Below, in pieces: positions 7,957 through 16,896 of a DNA stretch of 64,000 bases (within the stretch, counting starts at the first letter, position 1; each line of letters starts with the position of its first letter). The translations under genes were made by a program, and so were the position numbers. The notes beneath the pieces are model-generated. The model did no database searches, was not told the origin of the DNA, and saw only the letters and a list, made by a program, of their open reading frames with translations. Origin of the DNA: Enterocloster clostridioformis (GTDB lineage: Bacteria > Bacillota > Clostridia > Lachnospirales > Lachnospiraceae); NCBI RefSeq assembly GCF_020297485.1, contig NZ_JAIWZC010000001.1:5327634-5391633 (forward strand), written 5' to 3'.

Positions 7957-8448
7957 ATGGATGCCATTACCATAAGGACAGCGGTGCCGGCAGATTTGGA
8001 CGCAGTGGCACAGGTGGAGGCAGCCTGTTTCCCGGCAGCGGAGGCAGCAGACAGAAAGAGTTTAAAGGAACGTCTGGATGTATTTCCTCAGAGCTTTTTG
8101 GTGGCTGAGGATGGAAACCGAATCATCGGGTTTATCAATGGCGCTGTCACAAATGGGAGGACCATTGGAGACGAGATGTTTGAGGATACTTCGCTCCATG
8201 AGCCGGAGGGCGCTTACCAGAGCATATTCGGCCTGGATGTGATTGAGGAATACCGGCATCAGGGGGTGGCCTCCCGTCTGATGGAGGCCATGATTGAACG
8301 GGCCAGGAGCCAGGGGCGCAGGGGGCTTATTCTTACCTGTAAGGACCGGCTGATTGGGTATTATGAAACCTTCGGATATGTGAATATGGGCATTTCCCAA
8401 TCCGTTCACGGCGGGGCTGTGTGGTACGATATGATACTGGAGTTTTAG
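7957..8448 (+). CDS. GNAT family N-acetyltransferase
   Basis: A 163-aa protein with the GNAT fold. Motif A is visible as LDVIEEYRHQGVASRLM (acetyl-CoA pyrophosphate loop, around residue 95), followed by the strand RRGLILTCKDRLIGYYETFGY. N-terminal IRTAVPADLDAVAQVE is the usual first strand and helix. The substrate is unknown. I place the start at 7957, behind AGGACAGAAG. The longer frame from 7888 would overlap the response regulator gene. It precedes rlmH with a 3-base gap, suggesting translational coupling. Confidence 0.9.
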   Translation: MDAITIRTAVPADLDAVAQVEAACFPAAEAADRKSLKERLDVFPQSFLVAEDGNRIIGFINGAVTNGRTIGDEMFEDTSLHEPEGAYQSIFGLDVIEEYRHQGVASRLMEAMIERARSQGRRGLILTCKDRLIGYYETFGYVNMGISQSVHGGAVWYDMILEF

Positions 8449-8451
8449 CAG

Positions 8452-8931
8452 ATGAAGATTACCCTTGTTACGGTTGGAAAGATTAAGGAACGGTATTTTG
8501 AGGATGCCATCAGGGAGTATGCCAAGCGCCTGAGCCGCTACTGCAAGCTGGACATTATCCAGGTGGCGGATGAGAAAACACCGGATGGGGCCGGCGAGGC
8601 CATTGTAAGGCAGATCAAGGAAAAGGAAGGACAGCGCATTCTTTCTAATATTAAAGATGGGGCTTACGTCATTGCCCTGGCCATTGAAGGCAAGATGCTG
8701 ACCAGCGAGGAACTGGCCGGCAGGATTCAGAGGCTGGGAGTGGATGGGGTAGGCCATATTGTGTTTGTCATAGGGGGGTCGCTGGGATTATCCGGGGACG
8801 TCATGAAGCGGGCGGACTATGCCCTCAGCTTCTCTAAGATGACATTTCCCCATCAGCTGATGAGGGTGGTGCTGTTGGAGCAGATCTACAGGAGTTACAG
8901 GATTATTTCGGGGGAGCCGTATCATAAGTAG
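8452..8931 (+). CDS. rlmH: 23S rRNA pseudouridine-1915 N3-methyltransferase RlmH
   Basis: A 159-aa SPOUT-class methyltransferase, the length typical of the family. The SAM-binding knot region is clear: FVIGGSLGLS near residue 105, LSFSKMTFPHQLMR near 125, and the conserved C-terminus LEQIYRSYRIISGEPYHK. It methylates the pseudouridine at position 1915 of 23S rRNA in the assembled ribosome. It lies last in a run with the response regulator and acetyltransferase genes. Confidence 0.97.
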   Translation: MKITLVTVGKIKERYFEDAIREYAKRLSRYCKLDIIQVADEKTPDGAGEAIVRQIKEKEGQRILSNIKDGAYVIALAIEGKMLTSEELAGRIQRLGVDGVGHIVFVIGGSLGLSGDVMKRADYALSFSKMTFPHQLMRVVLLEQIYRSYRIISGEPYHK

Positions 8932-9031
8932 CGCCTCTGATCATTTAAAACTATAAAATATAGCCCTTCCATACTATCAATATCTTGCGGTCATGTCTTA
9001 TTTCTTATAGGATATGGCCCATTTTTTGTAG

Positions 9032-9059
9032 TTCAATCTGAAGCGGAAAAGCTTATAAT
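9032..9059 (+). promoter_or_regulatory. Candidate promoter of the TRAP operon
   Basis: A perfect -10 TATAAT at 9054-9059 is preceded by TTCAAT (9032-9037) with a 16-bp spacer, 54 bases upstream of the dctP start. The weak -35 fits a regulated promoter. Whether the YesN-type regulator encoded downstream binds here is untested. Confidence 0.5.
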
Positions 9060-9113
9060 CTTCCTGTAAAGAAAACGTTAAGAATCCCAAAGGGGAGAAC
9101 AGGAGAAAAGATT

Positions 9114-10184
9114 ATGATGAAAAAGGCATTAACATTGGTATTGGCCGGAGTAACCGCATTGTCATTGACTGCATGTGGGGGAGGTGCATCCGCATCCGCG
9201 ACCACAGCCCCGGCACCGGCCGCAGGCGGAGAGACTAAGGATGACGAGGCCAAGGCGCCTGAAAAGGATGTGAAGACAACTACATTAAAGCTGGCTTTTA
9301 ACCAGTCGGAAAAGCATCCCCAGTATCTGGCCCTGTCCGAGATGAGCGATGCTTTCTATGAGGCTACCGGCGGAGCATATAGAATCGAAATCAGCCCCAA
9401 CGAGCTTCTGGGCTCACAGAAGGATGCGTTTGAGCTGGTTCAAAGCGGTACCATCCAGATGGCAATGGTGGCAAACTCTATTGTGGAAAATGTAAATCCC
9501 GATTTTGCCGTGCTGGGTCTTCCCTATGCGTATGACAGCGTGGAGCATCAGAAAAAGGTATTTACTAGCGGTGCTCTGGACGATATCTTTGCTAGTACAG
9601 AAGCCAATAATTTCAGCGTTATGGCGGCCTTTACAGCGGGAGCGCGCTGCATTTATACAGACAAGCCGGTTCAGACCCCGGCGGATTTAAAGGGATACAA
9701 GATTCGTGTCATGGAATCCCAGACCTGTATCGCCATGCTGGATGCAATGGGCGGAGTGGGAACACCCATGGCCCAGGGAGAGGTTTACACCGCGATTCAG
9801 CAGGGTGTAATCAACGGCGGTGAGAACAATGAAATTACCTATGCGGATTTAAAGCATTATGAAGTGGCTCCTTACTTCTCTTACACACGTCATCTGATGA
9901 TTCCTGATCTTCTGGTTATGAATACAGCCACCTTAAAGGGAATGAGCGAAGAGGACCAGCAGACCTTAAAGGATCTCTGCAAGGAGTACACGGAACGTGA
10001 ATTCCAGCTGTGGGATGAGAACCTTGAGGGTGCAAAGAAGACGGCAGAGGAAGCCGGCGCCCAGTTTATCGATGTGGACATCGCTCCTTTCCAGGAAGCA
10101 TGCCAGCCTGTTATCGACAATGTGACAAGCAAGAGCGAGGGAGCAAAGGCATTATACGAGGAAATTCGCAGCCTTGCCAACTAA
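9114..10184 (+). CDS. dctP: TRAP transporter substrate-binding lipoprotein, DctP family
   Basis: A 356-aa extracytoplasmic binding protein of the DctP/TAXI-like TRAP family. The signal peptide ends in a lipobox (SLTAC, Cys about residue 21), followed by a Gly/Ser/Ala/Thr-rich linker that tethers the domain to the membrane. The DctP signature is seen as AVLGLPYAYDS near 130 and LKGYKIRVMESQ near 190, with the ligand-contacting Arg in the RVMES stretch. It is first in a dctP-dctQ-dctM operon and preceded by GGAG. Ligands of this family are mostly organic acids, but this one cannot be named. Confidence 0.93.
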   Translation: MMKKALTLVLAGVTALSLTACGGGASASATTAPAPAAGGETKDDEAKAPEKDVKTTTLKLAFNQSEKHPQYLALSEMSDAFYEATGGAYRIEISPNELLGSQKDAFELVQSGTIQMAMVANSIVENVNPDFAVLGLPYAYDSVEHQKKVFTSGALDDIFASTEANNFSVMAAFTAGARCIYTDKPVQTPADLKGYKIRVMESQTCIAMLDAMGGVGTPMAQGEVYTAIQQGVINGGENNEITYADLKHYEVAPYFSYTRHLMIPDLLVMNTATLKGMSEEDQQTLKDLCKEYTEREFQLWDENLEGAKKTAEEAGAQFIDVDIAPFQEACQPVIDNVTSKSEGAKALYEEIRSLAN

Positions 10185-10215
10185 CAGGGATTTGTAGAAA
10201 GCGGGGTCATGACTC

Positions 10216-10692
10216 ATGGAATCAGCAAAGAAAATCCTGGACAGGATTATCGAATGGGTATGTGTGGTACTATTGGCTGTCATGACAATCCTGGTGACCT
10301 TCCAGGTTGTTGTGAGATACTTCTTTAACAGTCCCAACGCGTATACGGAATCACTTTCCAAGTATATGTTTGTATGGATGGTTATGTATGGATCCGCCTA
10401 TGTGTTTGGACTGCGGGAGCATATGAATATCGGCTTTGTCCGTGACCATATGCCTTCAAAGACAAGAGTGGTTGTTGAAATGCTGGGTGAACTGATGGTT
10501 GCCTTATTCGCGGCAGGCGTCATGATATTCGGGGGCTATAAGCAGGTTACAAGCCAAATGATCCAGATGGATGCGGCGCTTCAGATTCCCATGGGAATTA
10601 TCTATTCGGCAGTGCCTGTAAGCGCATGTTTCATCCTCTTCTATTTTATCTACAACGAGATGAAGCTGGCAAAAAAACTGAGAGAAATCTAA
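10216..10692 (+). CDS. dctQ: TRAP transporter small permease, DctQ family
   Basis: A 158-aa membrane protein with four predicted helices (about residues 14-36, 50-65, 85-110 and 125-148), the standard DctQ layout. The early conserved patch VVVRYFFNSPNAYTESLSKY (about 30-52) and WMVMYGSA fit the family. It forms the membrane complex with DctM, and the pair drives sodium-coupled uptake of ligand delivered by DctP. It lies 31 bases after dctP and 19 bases before dctM. Confidence 0.92.
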   Translation: MESAKKILDRIIEWVCVVLLAVMTILVTFQVVVRYFFNSPNAYTESLSKYMFVWMVMYGSAYVFGLREHMNIGFVRDHMPSKTRVVVEMLGELMVALFAAGVMIFGGYKQVTSQMIQMDAALQIPMGIIYSAVPVSACFILFYFIYNEMKLAKKLREI

Positions 10693-10711
10693 GAACAAAG
10701 GAGATAGAATT

Positions 10712-12019
10712 ATGGATCAGGCAATACTTGTAGCACTGGTTATGCTGGTCTGCGTGCTGACCATGCTGGTTTTGGGCATTCCCATCAGTATCAGCATCGG
10801 TCTGGCCTCCACCATCGCCATGCTGTTCGTGCTTCCCTTTGAGAATGCCATGGGAACAGCGGCACAGAAGGTATTTACAGGCGTCAATTCCTTCTCATTG
10901 CTGGCAATACCCTTTTTCATACTGGCGGGGAATATCATGAATAACGGCGGTATCGCCATACGGCTGGTGAACTGCGCGAAAATTTTAAGCGGCAGGATGC
11001 CGGGAGCCCTGGCAGAGACCAATGTGGTGGCCAATATGCTGTTCGGCGCCATCAGCGGTTCAGGCGTGGCGGCAGCGGCAGCTATCGGCGGAACCATCGG
11101 ACCTCTGGAGGAAAAAGAGGGTTACTCAAAGGATTATATGGCGGCTGTCAATATTGCGTCCGCCCCCACAGGAATGCTGATTCCTCCCAGCAATACCCTG
11201 ATTGTGTACTCCACGGTTGCGGGCAGCGTGTCAATCTCCGCGCTGTTCATGGCAGGATATCTTCCCGGCCTTTTGTGGGGAATCGGAGTAATGGTGATTG
11301 CGGGTATTATGGCGTCCAGACGCGGATACAGAAACCGGGATGAAATCACCCTGGCCATTGTGTTAAAAACCGTGTGGGCGGCCATACCCAGCCTGCTTTT
11401 GATCGTAATTGTTATTGGCGGTATTTTAATAGGGGCTTTTACGGCCACGGAAGGTTCCGCTATCGCAGTGGTATATTCCCTGCTGCTGAGCTTTATCTAC
11501 CGCAGCATTAAGATAAGGGATTTAAGGAGGATTCTGCTGGACAGCGTAAAGATGACTGCTATCGTAATATTCATGATTGGCGTGTCGTCCATCATGAGCT
11601 GGATTATGAGCTTTACCAATATACCTGCTATTATCGCGGATGTACTTTTGGGACTGACCAACAGCAAAATTGCCATTCTTCTGATTATGAACCTGCTGCT
11701 TCTGGTGGTGGGAACCTTCATGGACCCTACCCCGGCAATCCTGATATTTACACCTATATTCCTTCCGATTTGCGCCAGCTTCGGCATGCACCCCATCCAT
11801 TTCGGAATCATGATTGTATTCAACCTCTGTATCGGTACAATCACGCCGCCGGTAGGACCTATTCTGTTTACCGGCTGCAAGGTGGCGAATGTGAAAATCG
11901 AGGAAGTATTTAAGACGCTTCTTCCGTATTTTGCAGTGACAGCGGCCATACTGTTACTGGTGACTTATGTACCGGCCATCTCCATGACCATCCCTAATGT
12001 ACTGGGGCTTGTAAAATAA
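10712..12019 (+). CDS. dctM: TRAP transporter large permease, DctM family
   Basis: A 435-aa protein with about twelve membrane segments. Family hallmarks are visible: AIPFFILAGNIMNNGGIA near 65, GAISGSGVAAAAAIGG near 112, APTGMLIPPSNTLIVYS near 150, and MDPTPAILIFTPIFLPI near 335. It is the sodium-dependent transport channel of the TRAP system. A strong ribosome site (AAAGGAGAT) precedes it. The hairpin at 12033-12066 follows the stop, separating the transporter unit from the regulatory genes or attenuating transcription into them. Confidence 0.95.
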   Translation: MDQAILVALVMLVCVLTMLVLGIPISISIGLASTIAMLFVLPFENAMGTAAQKVFTGVNSFSLLAIPFFILAGNIMNNGGIAIRLVNCAKILSGRMPGALAETNVVANMLFGAISGSGVAAAAAIGGTIGPLEEKEGYSKDYMAAVNIASAPTGMLIPPSNTLIVYSTVAGSVSISALFMAGYLPGLLWGIGVMVIAGIMASRRGYRNRDEITLAIVLKTVWAAIPSLLLIVIVIGGILIGAFTATEGSAIAVVYSLLLSFIYRSIKIRDLRRILLDSVKMTAIVIFMIGVSSIMSWIMSFTNIPAIIADVLLGLTNSKIAILLIMNLLLLVVGTFMDPTPAILIFTPIFLPICASFGMHPIHFGIMIVFNLCIGTITPPVGPILFTGCKVANVKIEEVFKTLLPYFAVTAAILLLVTYVPAISMTIPNVLGLVK

Positions 12020-12032
12020 AATCATACGGCAT

Positions 12033-12066
12033 CCAAAATCCCTCAGCTTCGGTTGAGGGTATTTGG
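12033..12066 (+). terminator. Terminator or attenuator after dctM
   Basis: A long near-perfect stem (CCAAAATCCCTCAGC with GTTGAGGGTATTTGG) is closed by a TTCG loop. The downstream T content is modest (TGTTGTGG), so partial read-through into the next genes is likely. Confidence 0.65.
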
Positions 12067-12095
12067 TGTTGTGGAAAGGAGGGAGTTATGATACA

Positions 12096-13100
12096 ATGTC
12101 CGCAAAATTTAGTTTCCAGAAAGGAAAGCCTCACGTGACTTTAAACATTCATCCACGTATTCCCATGCAGAAAGCCTCAGCCCTGACAAAGGCCCTGGCA
12201 GCGGTTCTTATGGCAGCGTCGGTCCTTCTTACCGGCTGCGCGCCTGCCTGCGGATCGGATAGTCCGTCCCTTCCCCAGAGCCAGGCCGTAATCCTGAGGC
12301 TGGCTGAGACCATGCCGGAGAATCATCCCTCCGCCCGGGCCATGGCTTATTTTGCGGAGATGGTGAGCCGGGAAACCCAAGGACGGGTAACGGTCAAGAT
12401 TTATTATAACGGCAGCCTGGGAACCCCCACGGAAATCATTGAACAGGTAAAATTCGGCGGTATTGCCATGGCCCGCGTCAATGTCCTGGAGCTGTCGGAG
12501 GAGGTGGAATCCATCCGCAAATTCTTTGTCCCTTCCAACTTTGCAGGCGGAGACGCACAGATAGAGTGGGTACGCAACAATGAGGAAACCCTGAGGGACG
12601 AATGCCAGATGGACCGTATCACGCCCCTGGTCTGGTATTACCCTGATTTTCGGTGCTTCTACGGTACGGACTGCACTTTTTTGGACAAAAAGGATCTGGA
12701 GGGAAAGAAGATTGAGAGCAGCGAGTCCGCCCTTATGGCGGAGATTTTCCGGGAGATGGGAATTGAGCTGGCAGGCTCAGTCAATACCAATACCTACAAA
12801 TCACTGATATCAGGCAATATCGACGGGGCTGAGTCTTCATTTTCCGAGTTTATATGCAATAACTACGACCAGTATATTCATTTTGTCACTAAAAATGATG
12901 CATGGTGCCTTCCGGATGTGATGATTATTAATACGGAAAACCTGACCTCCCTCTCCAAAGAGGACAGGGAGGCCGTGGAAAAGTGTGCACAAAGCACATA
13001 CCAATACCAGAAACAGAGCATGGAGCAATTCCATAAGATTTGGGTGGAAACGCTTACCGAGGAACCGGAGGTTAGATTCAGCGAAGGAGCGTTCAGATGA
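12096..13100 (+). CDS. Second DctP-type binding lipoprotein, linked to the two-component system
   Basis: A 334-aa DctP-family protein with an extended N-terminus, then a hydrophobic signal and lipobox (LLTGC near residue 50). The body keeps the family pattern: LAETMPENHPSARAMAYFAE near 70, GTPTEIIEQVKFGGIAMARV near 110, and LEGKKIESSESALMAEIFRE near 200. In place of the usual Arg-x-Met it has KIESS, so the ligand pocket differs from the first DctP. The ATG at 12096 is preferred, with AAAGGAGGG upstream. It overlaps the kinase gene by 4 bases (ATGA), so it probably serves signalling rather than bulk transport. Confidence 0.85.
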   Translation: MSAKFSFQKGKPHVTLNIHPRIPMQKASALTKALAAVLMAASVLLTGCAPACGSDSPSLPQSQAVILRLAETMPENHPSARAMAYFAEMVSRETQGRVTVKIYYNGSLGTPTEIIEQVKFGGIAMARVNVLELSEEVESIRKFFVPSNFAGGDAQIEWVRNNEETLRDECQMDRITPLVWYYPDFRCFYGTDCTFLDKKDLEGKKIESSESALMAEIFREMGIELAGSVNTNTYKSLISGNIDGAESSFSEFICNNYDQYIHFVTKNDAWCLPDVMIINTENLTSLSKEDREAVEKCAQSTYQYQKQSMEQFHKIWVETLTEEPEVRFSEGAFR

Positions 13101-14566
13101 AGAAACTAAAATTCTGGTGGAAACAGTTCTGTTTTTCAGTGGGTGCCCAAATCAATGCAGTGCTGCTTCTGATGCTGATACTGTTCCTCTCATTTTCCAT
13201 ATACAACCACTCTCTGTTTAACCAGTTTAATGCCAGATATCAAAAGGAGATCAATCAGTACTACTCCATACTGGAGCTGAAAAACCATTTCCTCCAGAGC
13301 GGCATCCTGTTTGAGGAATATATGAAAACGGGAAACCGCACCACCCTGGCAGAGTTTAATGATACCTATGAAATAGCCAGGTCTGTCATAGATATCCTGT
13401 ATACAGAGAGCACCAATGAGGAATCCTGGTATCTTTTGCGGGGAATTGACCAGTCCTTTGAATCCTATTACAGTGAATGCTGCAATGCCTCCTTTCTGTT
13501 TAACGGCAATGATTACCGGTACTATGACAGCTTTTACTACAGCCAGACCATCGGAGAATATCTGGAGAAATACACCAATGAACTGCTCCAGTATGCGCTG
13601 GAGTCCAGTGTGGACAGCAACCGGGAGCTGACCCACAGACGGAAGGTGATGACCGCATTCAACATGGGAGCCGTGGCAGCTGCCTGTGTCCTCATTGCAG
13701 CGTCAGCCAGCTATATTTTTGTGAGGGTGACACGGCCCTTAAATGAGCTGAAAAAACAGGTGGAGGAGATAGCCAGGGGAAATTTGGACGCACATGTTAA
13801 GGAGAGCTTCGGGGAAAATACTGTGAGCATGCTCTCGCGGGCATTTAACCATATGGCCTTCAGCCTGAAGGAAAAAATAGAGAGCGAAAAGCAGCTGCTG
13901 GTGGAACAGCGCAAAAACGAGGAGTATGAAAAGCTGCTGAGCCAGGCCCGCTTCCTTGCGCTTCAAAGCCAGATTAATCCACACTTCCTCTTTAATACCT
14001 TAAACAGCATTAACAGGACCGTCATGCTGGGGCGCCAGGAACAAGCGCTGACCATGCTGGATTCATTGGCAGTGCTGCTGCGCTATAATCTGGCGGACGC
14101 ACAGACACCGGCCCTTTTAGGAGAGGAGCTGGGGATTACGGAGGAATATCTGAAGATTCAGAAAATGCGTTTTTCATCCAGGCTGAACGTGGATGTCAGG
14201 CATGACCGGAAGCTGGAACAGGCTGTGATGCTTCCAAGGTTTACCCTGCAGCCCCTTGTGGAAAATGCGGTAATCCATGGGCTGGAACCCAAGGAAGAGG
14301 GGGGAACCCTTATTCTGGATGTCAGGAGGGCGGGAGATTATATACGGATACGGATTTGTGACAATGGAATGGGCATGGAAAGGGAGCGCCTGGAGAAGAT
14401 CAGAAGGCGTCTTTCGGAGAAACAGCCGGAACGGATTGGAGTCTGGAATATATGGCAGAGGCTTTCCTTATATACGGGCAGGGATGACAGCCTTAAAATC
14501 ATGAGCAAAAAAGGTGCAGGCACCATTGTCAGTATTTACCTGCACAGGGGAGAAGAAGATGTATAA
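13097..14566 (+). CDS. Sensor histidine kinase, YesM/LytS type
   Basis: A 489-aa membrane sensor. TM1 is at about 15-38 and TM2 at about 190-212, enclosing an extracellular domain of about 150 residues. A HAMP region (VTRPLNELKKQVEEIARGN, near 215) and the His_kinase motif SQINPHFLFNTLNSINR near 292 follow, with the phospho-acceptor His in NPHFLFN. The ATPase domain (LQPLVENAVIHGLEPKE, CDNGMGM) ends the protein. The pair with the downstream YesN-type regulator is typical of carbohydrate or organic acid sensing in Firmicutes. It lies between two DctP-type genes, which may deliver ligand to it. Confidence 0.93.
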   Translation: MKKLKFWWKQFCFSVGAQINAVLLLMLILFLSFSIYNHSLFNQFNARYQKEINQYYSILELKNHFLQSGILFEEYMKTGNRTTLAEFNDTYEIARSVIDILYTESTNEESWYLLRGIDQSFESYYSECCNASFLFNGNDYRYYDSFYYSQTIGEYLEKYTNELLQYALESSVDSNRELTHRRKVMTAFNMGAVAAACVLIAASASYIFVRVTRPLNELKKQVEEIARGNLDAHVKESFGENTVSMLSRAFNHMAFSLKEKIESEKQLLVEQRKNEEYEKLLSQARFLALQSQINPHFLFNTLNSINRTVMLGRQEQALTMLDSLAVLLRYNLADAQTPALLGEELGITEEYLKIQKMRFSSRLNVDVRHDRKLEQAVMLPRFTLQPLVENAVIHGLEPKEEGGTLILDVRRAGDYIRIRICDNGMGMERERLEKIRRRLSEKQPERIGVWNIWQRLSLYTGRDDSLKIMSKKGAGTIVSIYLHRGEEDV

Positions 14567-15797
14567 AATATTGATTGCAGATGACGAGGAACTGGAGCGG
14601 GAGGCACTGCGCTTCTTTATAAATGAATCCTCCCTGGATATAGACCAGGTCATAGAATGTGCTTCGGGAACAGAAGTTATCAAGCGGGTGATGCTCGACA
14701 GGCCGGATATAATCGTGCTTGATATCAACATGCCCGGCCTGAACGGGCTTCAGGCATTGGAAAAAATCAAAAGTCCGGATTACAGGTTCCGCGCTGTCTT
14801 TTCCACAGCATATGACTATTTTGAATATGCGGTGGAGGCCCTGCGCCTTGGGGCAGTGGATTTTATGGTAAAGCCTGTGAAAAAGGAGGCGTTTATCAAT
14901 GTAATTATGCGGGCCATTGACGAGCTGGACGCGGAGGCGGAGAAGGAGTACCGTGAAACAAAGCTGTTAAAGACTCTGGACATGATGGAGAGCAAGATGG
15001 TGAATGACCTGGTTCTGGGCAATATGCCGGAGGAGGTTCTCTACTATCTGGATTTGAAAAACATTTCAACTGAGTGCAGCGGAAACTGTTTCTGCATCCG
15101 CATTCAGAGCTCTCTGGATAAATGCGGCAGACAGAAGCTGTATCAGGCTGTCAGGAAGGAGTTTGATTATCTGGACCTGACTGTTATGTTCAGCGAGACA
15201 AACCACATGGTTACGGCTGTTGTTTTCTGCCGTGAGCCGGATGTGCTGCCGGGAATTTTCCGGAAGATGGAAGAATTCCTGGCTTCGATATTAAGACAGC
15301 AGCAGATTGCCTTCATGATGGGAAGCGGAACCCCCTTTGTGGATGTAAGCCAGATAGAGGAGAGCTATGAGAAAGCCCGGGAGCGTGTGGGAGACATGGT
15401 GGCCCAGACCGAGTGCGGGGAAGAAGGCACGGAACATGACAGAGACATGCCCAGGGAGGTGGAGGGCATCTGTTCCTTCATACAGGAAAATTATCAAAAA
15501 CGCCTGACGCTGGATGCCATCGCGTCGGAAGCCGGGTTCAGCAAATACTATGTAAACCGCCTTTTCAAGCAATATATGGGGACTACGGTGGTGGATTACC
15601 TGATTCGGATCCGGATGAAAAAGGCAAAGGAACTGCTGCGAAACGAGACCTACAGTATCAAGCAGATAAGCGGTATGGTGGGATATTCGGAGCCAAATTA
15701 CTTTACATGGACATTTAAGAAGATGGAAGGAATGTCTCCGTTAAAGTTCCGCTATGAGCAGGCGGAAGGCATCAGAGAGGAGAAGGACGGGGAATGA
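14559..15797 (+). CDS. Response regulator, YesN type (receiver plus AraC DNA-binding domain)
   Basis: A 412-aa regulator. The receiver (1-125) has DDEELERE, the phospho-acceptor Asp in IIVLDINMPG near 56, and Lys in VDFMVKPVKK near 106. The C-terminal AraC domain has the two HTH segments ISPEAGFSKYY-like (IASEAGFSKYYVNRLFKQY near 330) and IKQISGMVGYSEPNYFTWTFKK near 380. The start at 14559 overlaps the kinase by 8 bases. The longer frame from 14514 has no ribosome site. It overlaps the next gene by 4 bases, so kinase, regulator and binding protein form one coupled operon. Its likely target is the dctPQM operon upstream (inference). Confidence 0.93.
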   Translation: MYKILIADDEELEREALRFFINESSLDIDQVIECASGTEVIKRVMLDRPDIIVLDINMPGLNGLQALEKIKSPDYRFRAVFSTAYDYFEYAVEALRLGAVDFMVKPVKKEAFINVIMRAIDELDAEAEKEYRETKLLKTLDMMESKMVNDLVLGNMPEEVLYYLDLKNISTECSGNCFCIRIQSSLDKCGRQKLYQAVRKEFDYLDLTVMFSETNHMVTAVVFCREPDVLPGIFRKMEEFLASILRQQQIAFMMGSGTPFVDVSQIEESYEKARERVGDMVAQTECGEEGTEHDRDMPREVEGICSFIQENYQKRLTLDAIASEAGFSKYYVNRLFKQYMGTTVVDYLIRIRMKKAKELLRNETYSIKQISGMVGYSEPNYFTWTFKKMEGMSPLKFRYEQAEGIREEKDGE

Positions 15798-16882
15798 GAG
15801 TAGTGTACAGGGCATGGATTCTGATGGCGGCTCTGATGGTGCTGGTACTGGGAGGATGCGGCGGTTTTGAGAAACCGAAAGAGGGGACGGCGTCTGCCAC
15901 AGGACAGGGGAAGGGCGTACCGGCAAAAAAACCTGAAAGGATATACTCCATGCAGATTGGCCACTCCCAGCCTGTGGACAACCCGCGCCACCAGTCATTC
16001 CTGCTGTTTAAGAAGCTGCTGGAGGAGAAAACAGATGGAGGAATCCAGGTGGACATCTACCCTGCCGGTCAGCTGGGCAGCGAGGCATCTATGCTGGAGC
16101 AGGTCTGTGACGGAACCATACAGGGATTTCGCGGGGGGCAGCTGGAGATAGTTCCCAAGATGCTTGTGTTTTCCCTCCCCTTTCTCTGCGAAGACAGAAC
16201 GCAGGCAGAGAGGCTGGTAAACTCTGAATTTGCCAGGGAAATAAGCATGGATTCCCTGAAAAGCGGCGCAACCATATTGGGAATCGGTGATGCAGGCGGA
16301 TTCAGGCAGTTTTCCAACAGCGTGCGGATGATCCGCAGGCCGGAGGATTTAAGAGGGCTTAAGATGCGCTCCAACGGCATGGACACCATCAATAAAACAT
16401 TGGAAGCCCTGGGAGCCGAGGTCATGACTGTTCCTTACAACGACCTGTATATGGCTTTGAAGGCAGGTACCATTGACGGTCAGGAAAATCCCTGGGTCAA
16501 TTCCTCCGGGATGCGGTTTTATGAGGTCCAGAAGTATTTTACAGAGGTGAATTACCAGTTTCACCCGGAACCCTTCTACGTAAATACAAGATGGTATGAG
16601 TCTCTGCCCCGTGAGTATCAGGAGATTTTGGAGGAATGTACGCAAGAGATGATGAAGGAGAATAACCGTCTCATTGATGAGAATGAAGTGCAGGCAATGG
16701 AAAATATCCGGGCCAACGCTGAAATATACACCCTTTCCAGTGAGGAACGGCAGGCCTTTGTGGAGGCCACACAGGTGGTATATGAGGAATACATGGAGAA
16801 TGGACTTCTGACCAGGGATGAGCTGGCCCGTATGAAACGAATCATCAGAGGGGAAGAAGAGCAGGATTACCCATACAGGTGA
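15794..16882 (+). CDS. Third DctP-type TRAP binding lipoprotein
   Basis: A 362-aa lipoprotein: signal with lipobox LVLGGC (Cys near residue 22), then a DctP domain. Family marks include IGHSQPVDNPRHQSFLLFKK near 55, FSLPFLCEDRTQAERLVN near 120 and LRGLKMRSNGMDTINKTLEALGA near 185, including the typical MRS ligand-binding Arg. GTIDGQENPW near 225 is the classic DctP dimer/ligand loop. The start overlaps the regulator stop. No permease genes follow, so it either feeds the DctQM permease at 10216-12019 or acts as a co-sensor. The terminator hairpin spans its stop codon. Confidence 0.92.
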   Translation: MRVVYRAWILMAALMVLVLGGCGGFEKPKEGTASATGQGKGVPAKKPERIYSMQIGHSQPVDNPRHQSFLLFKKLLEEKTDGGIQVDIYPAGQLGSEASMLEQVCDGTIQGFRGGQLEIVPKMLVFSLPFLCEDRTQAERLVNSEFAREISMDSLKSGATILGIGDAGGFRQFSNSVRMIRRPEDLRGLKMRSNGMDTINKTLEALGAEVMTVPYNDLYMALKAGTIDGQENPWVNSSGMRFYEVQKYFTEVNYQFHPEPFYVNTRWYESLPREYQEILEECTQEMMKENNRLIDENEVQAMENIRANAEIYTLSSEERQAFVEATQVVYEEYMENGLLTRDELARMKRIIRGEEEQDYPYR

Positions 16883-16896
16883 TGGCCTGTATGGGT
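16869..16896 (+). terminator. Terminator hairpin overlapping the stop codon, between convergent genes
   Basis: A perfect 11-bp stem ACCCATACAGG / CCTGTATGGGT with the loop TGATGG, which contains the stop codon TGA (16880-16882). The right arm reaches the last base of the convergent AraC gene, so one hairpin can serve both strands. The T run is short on both sides. Confidence 0.65.
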
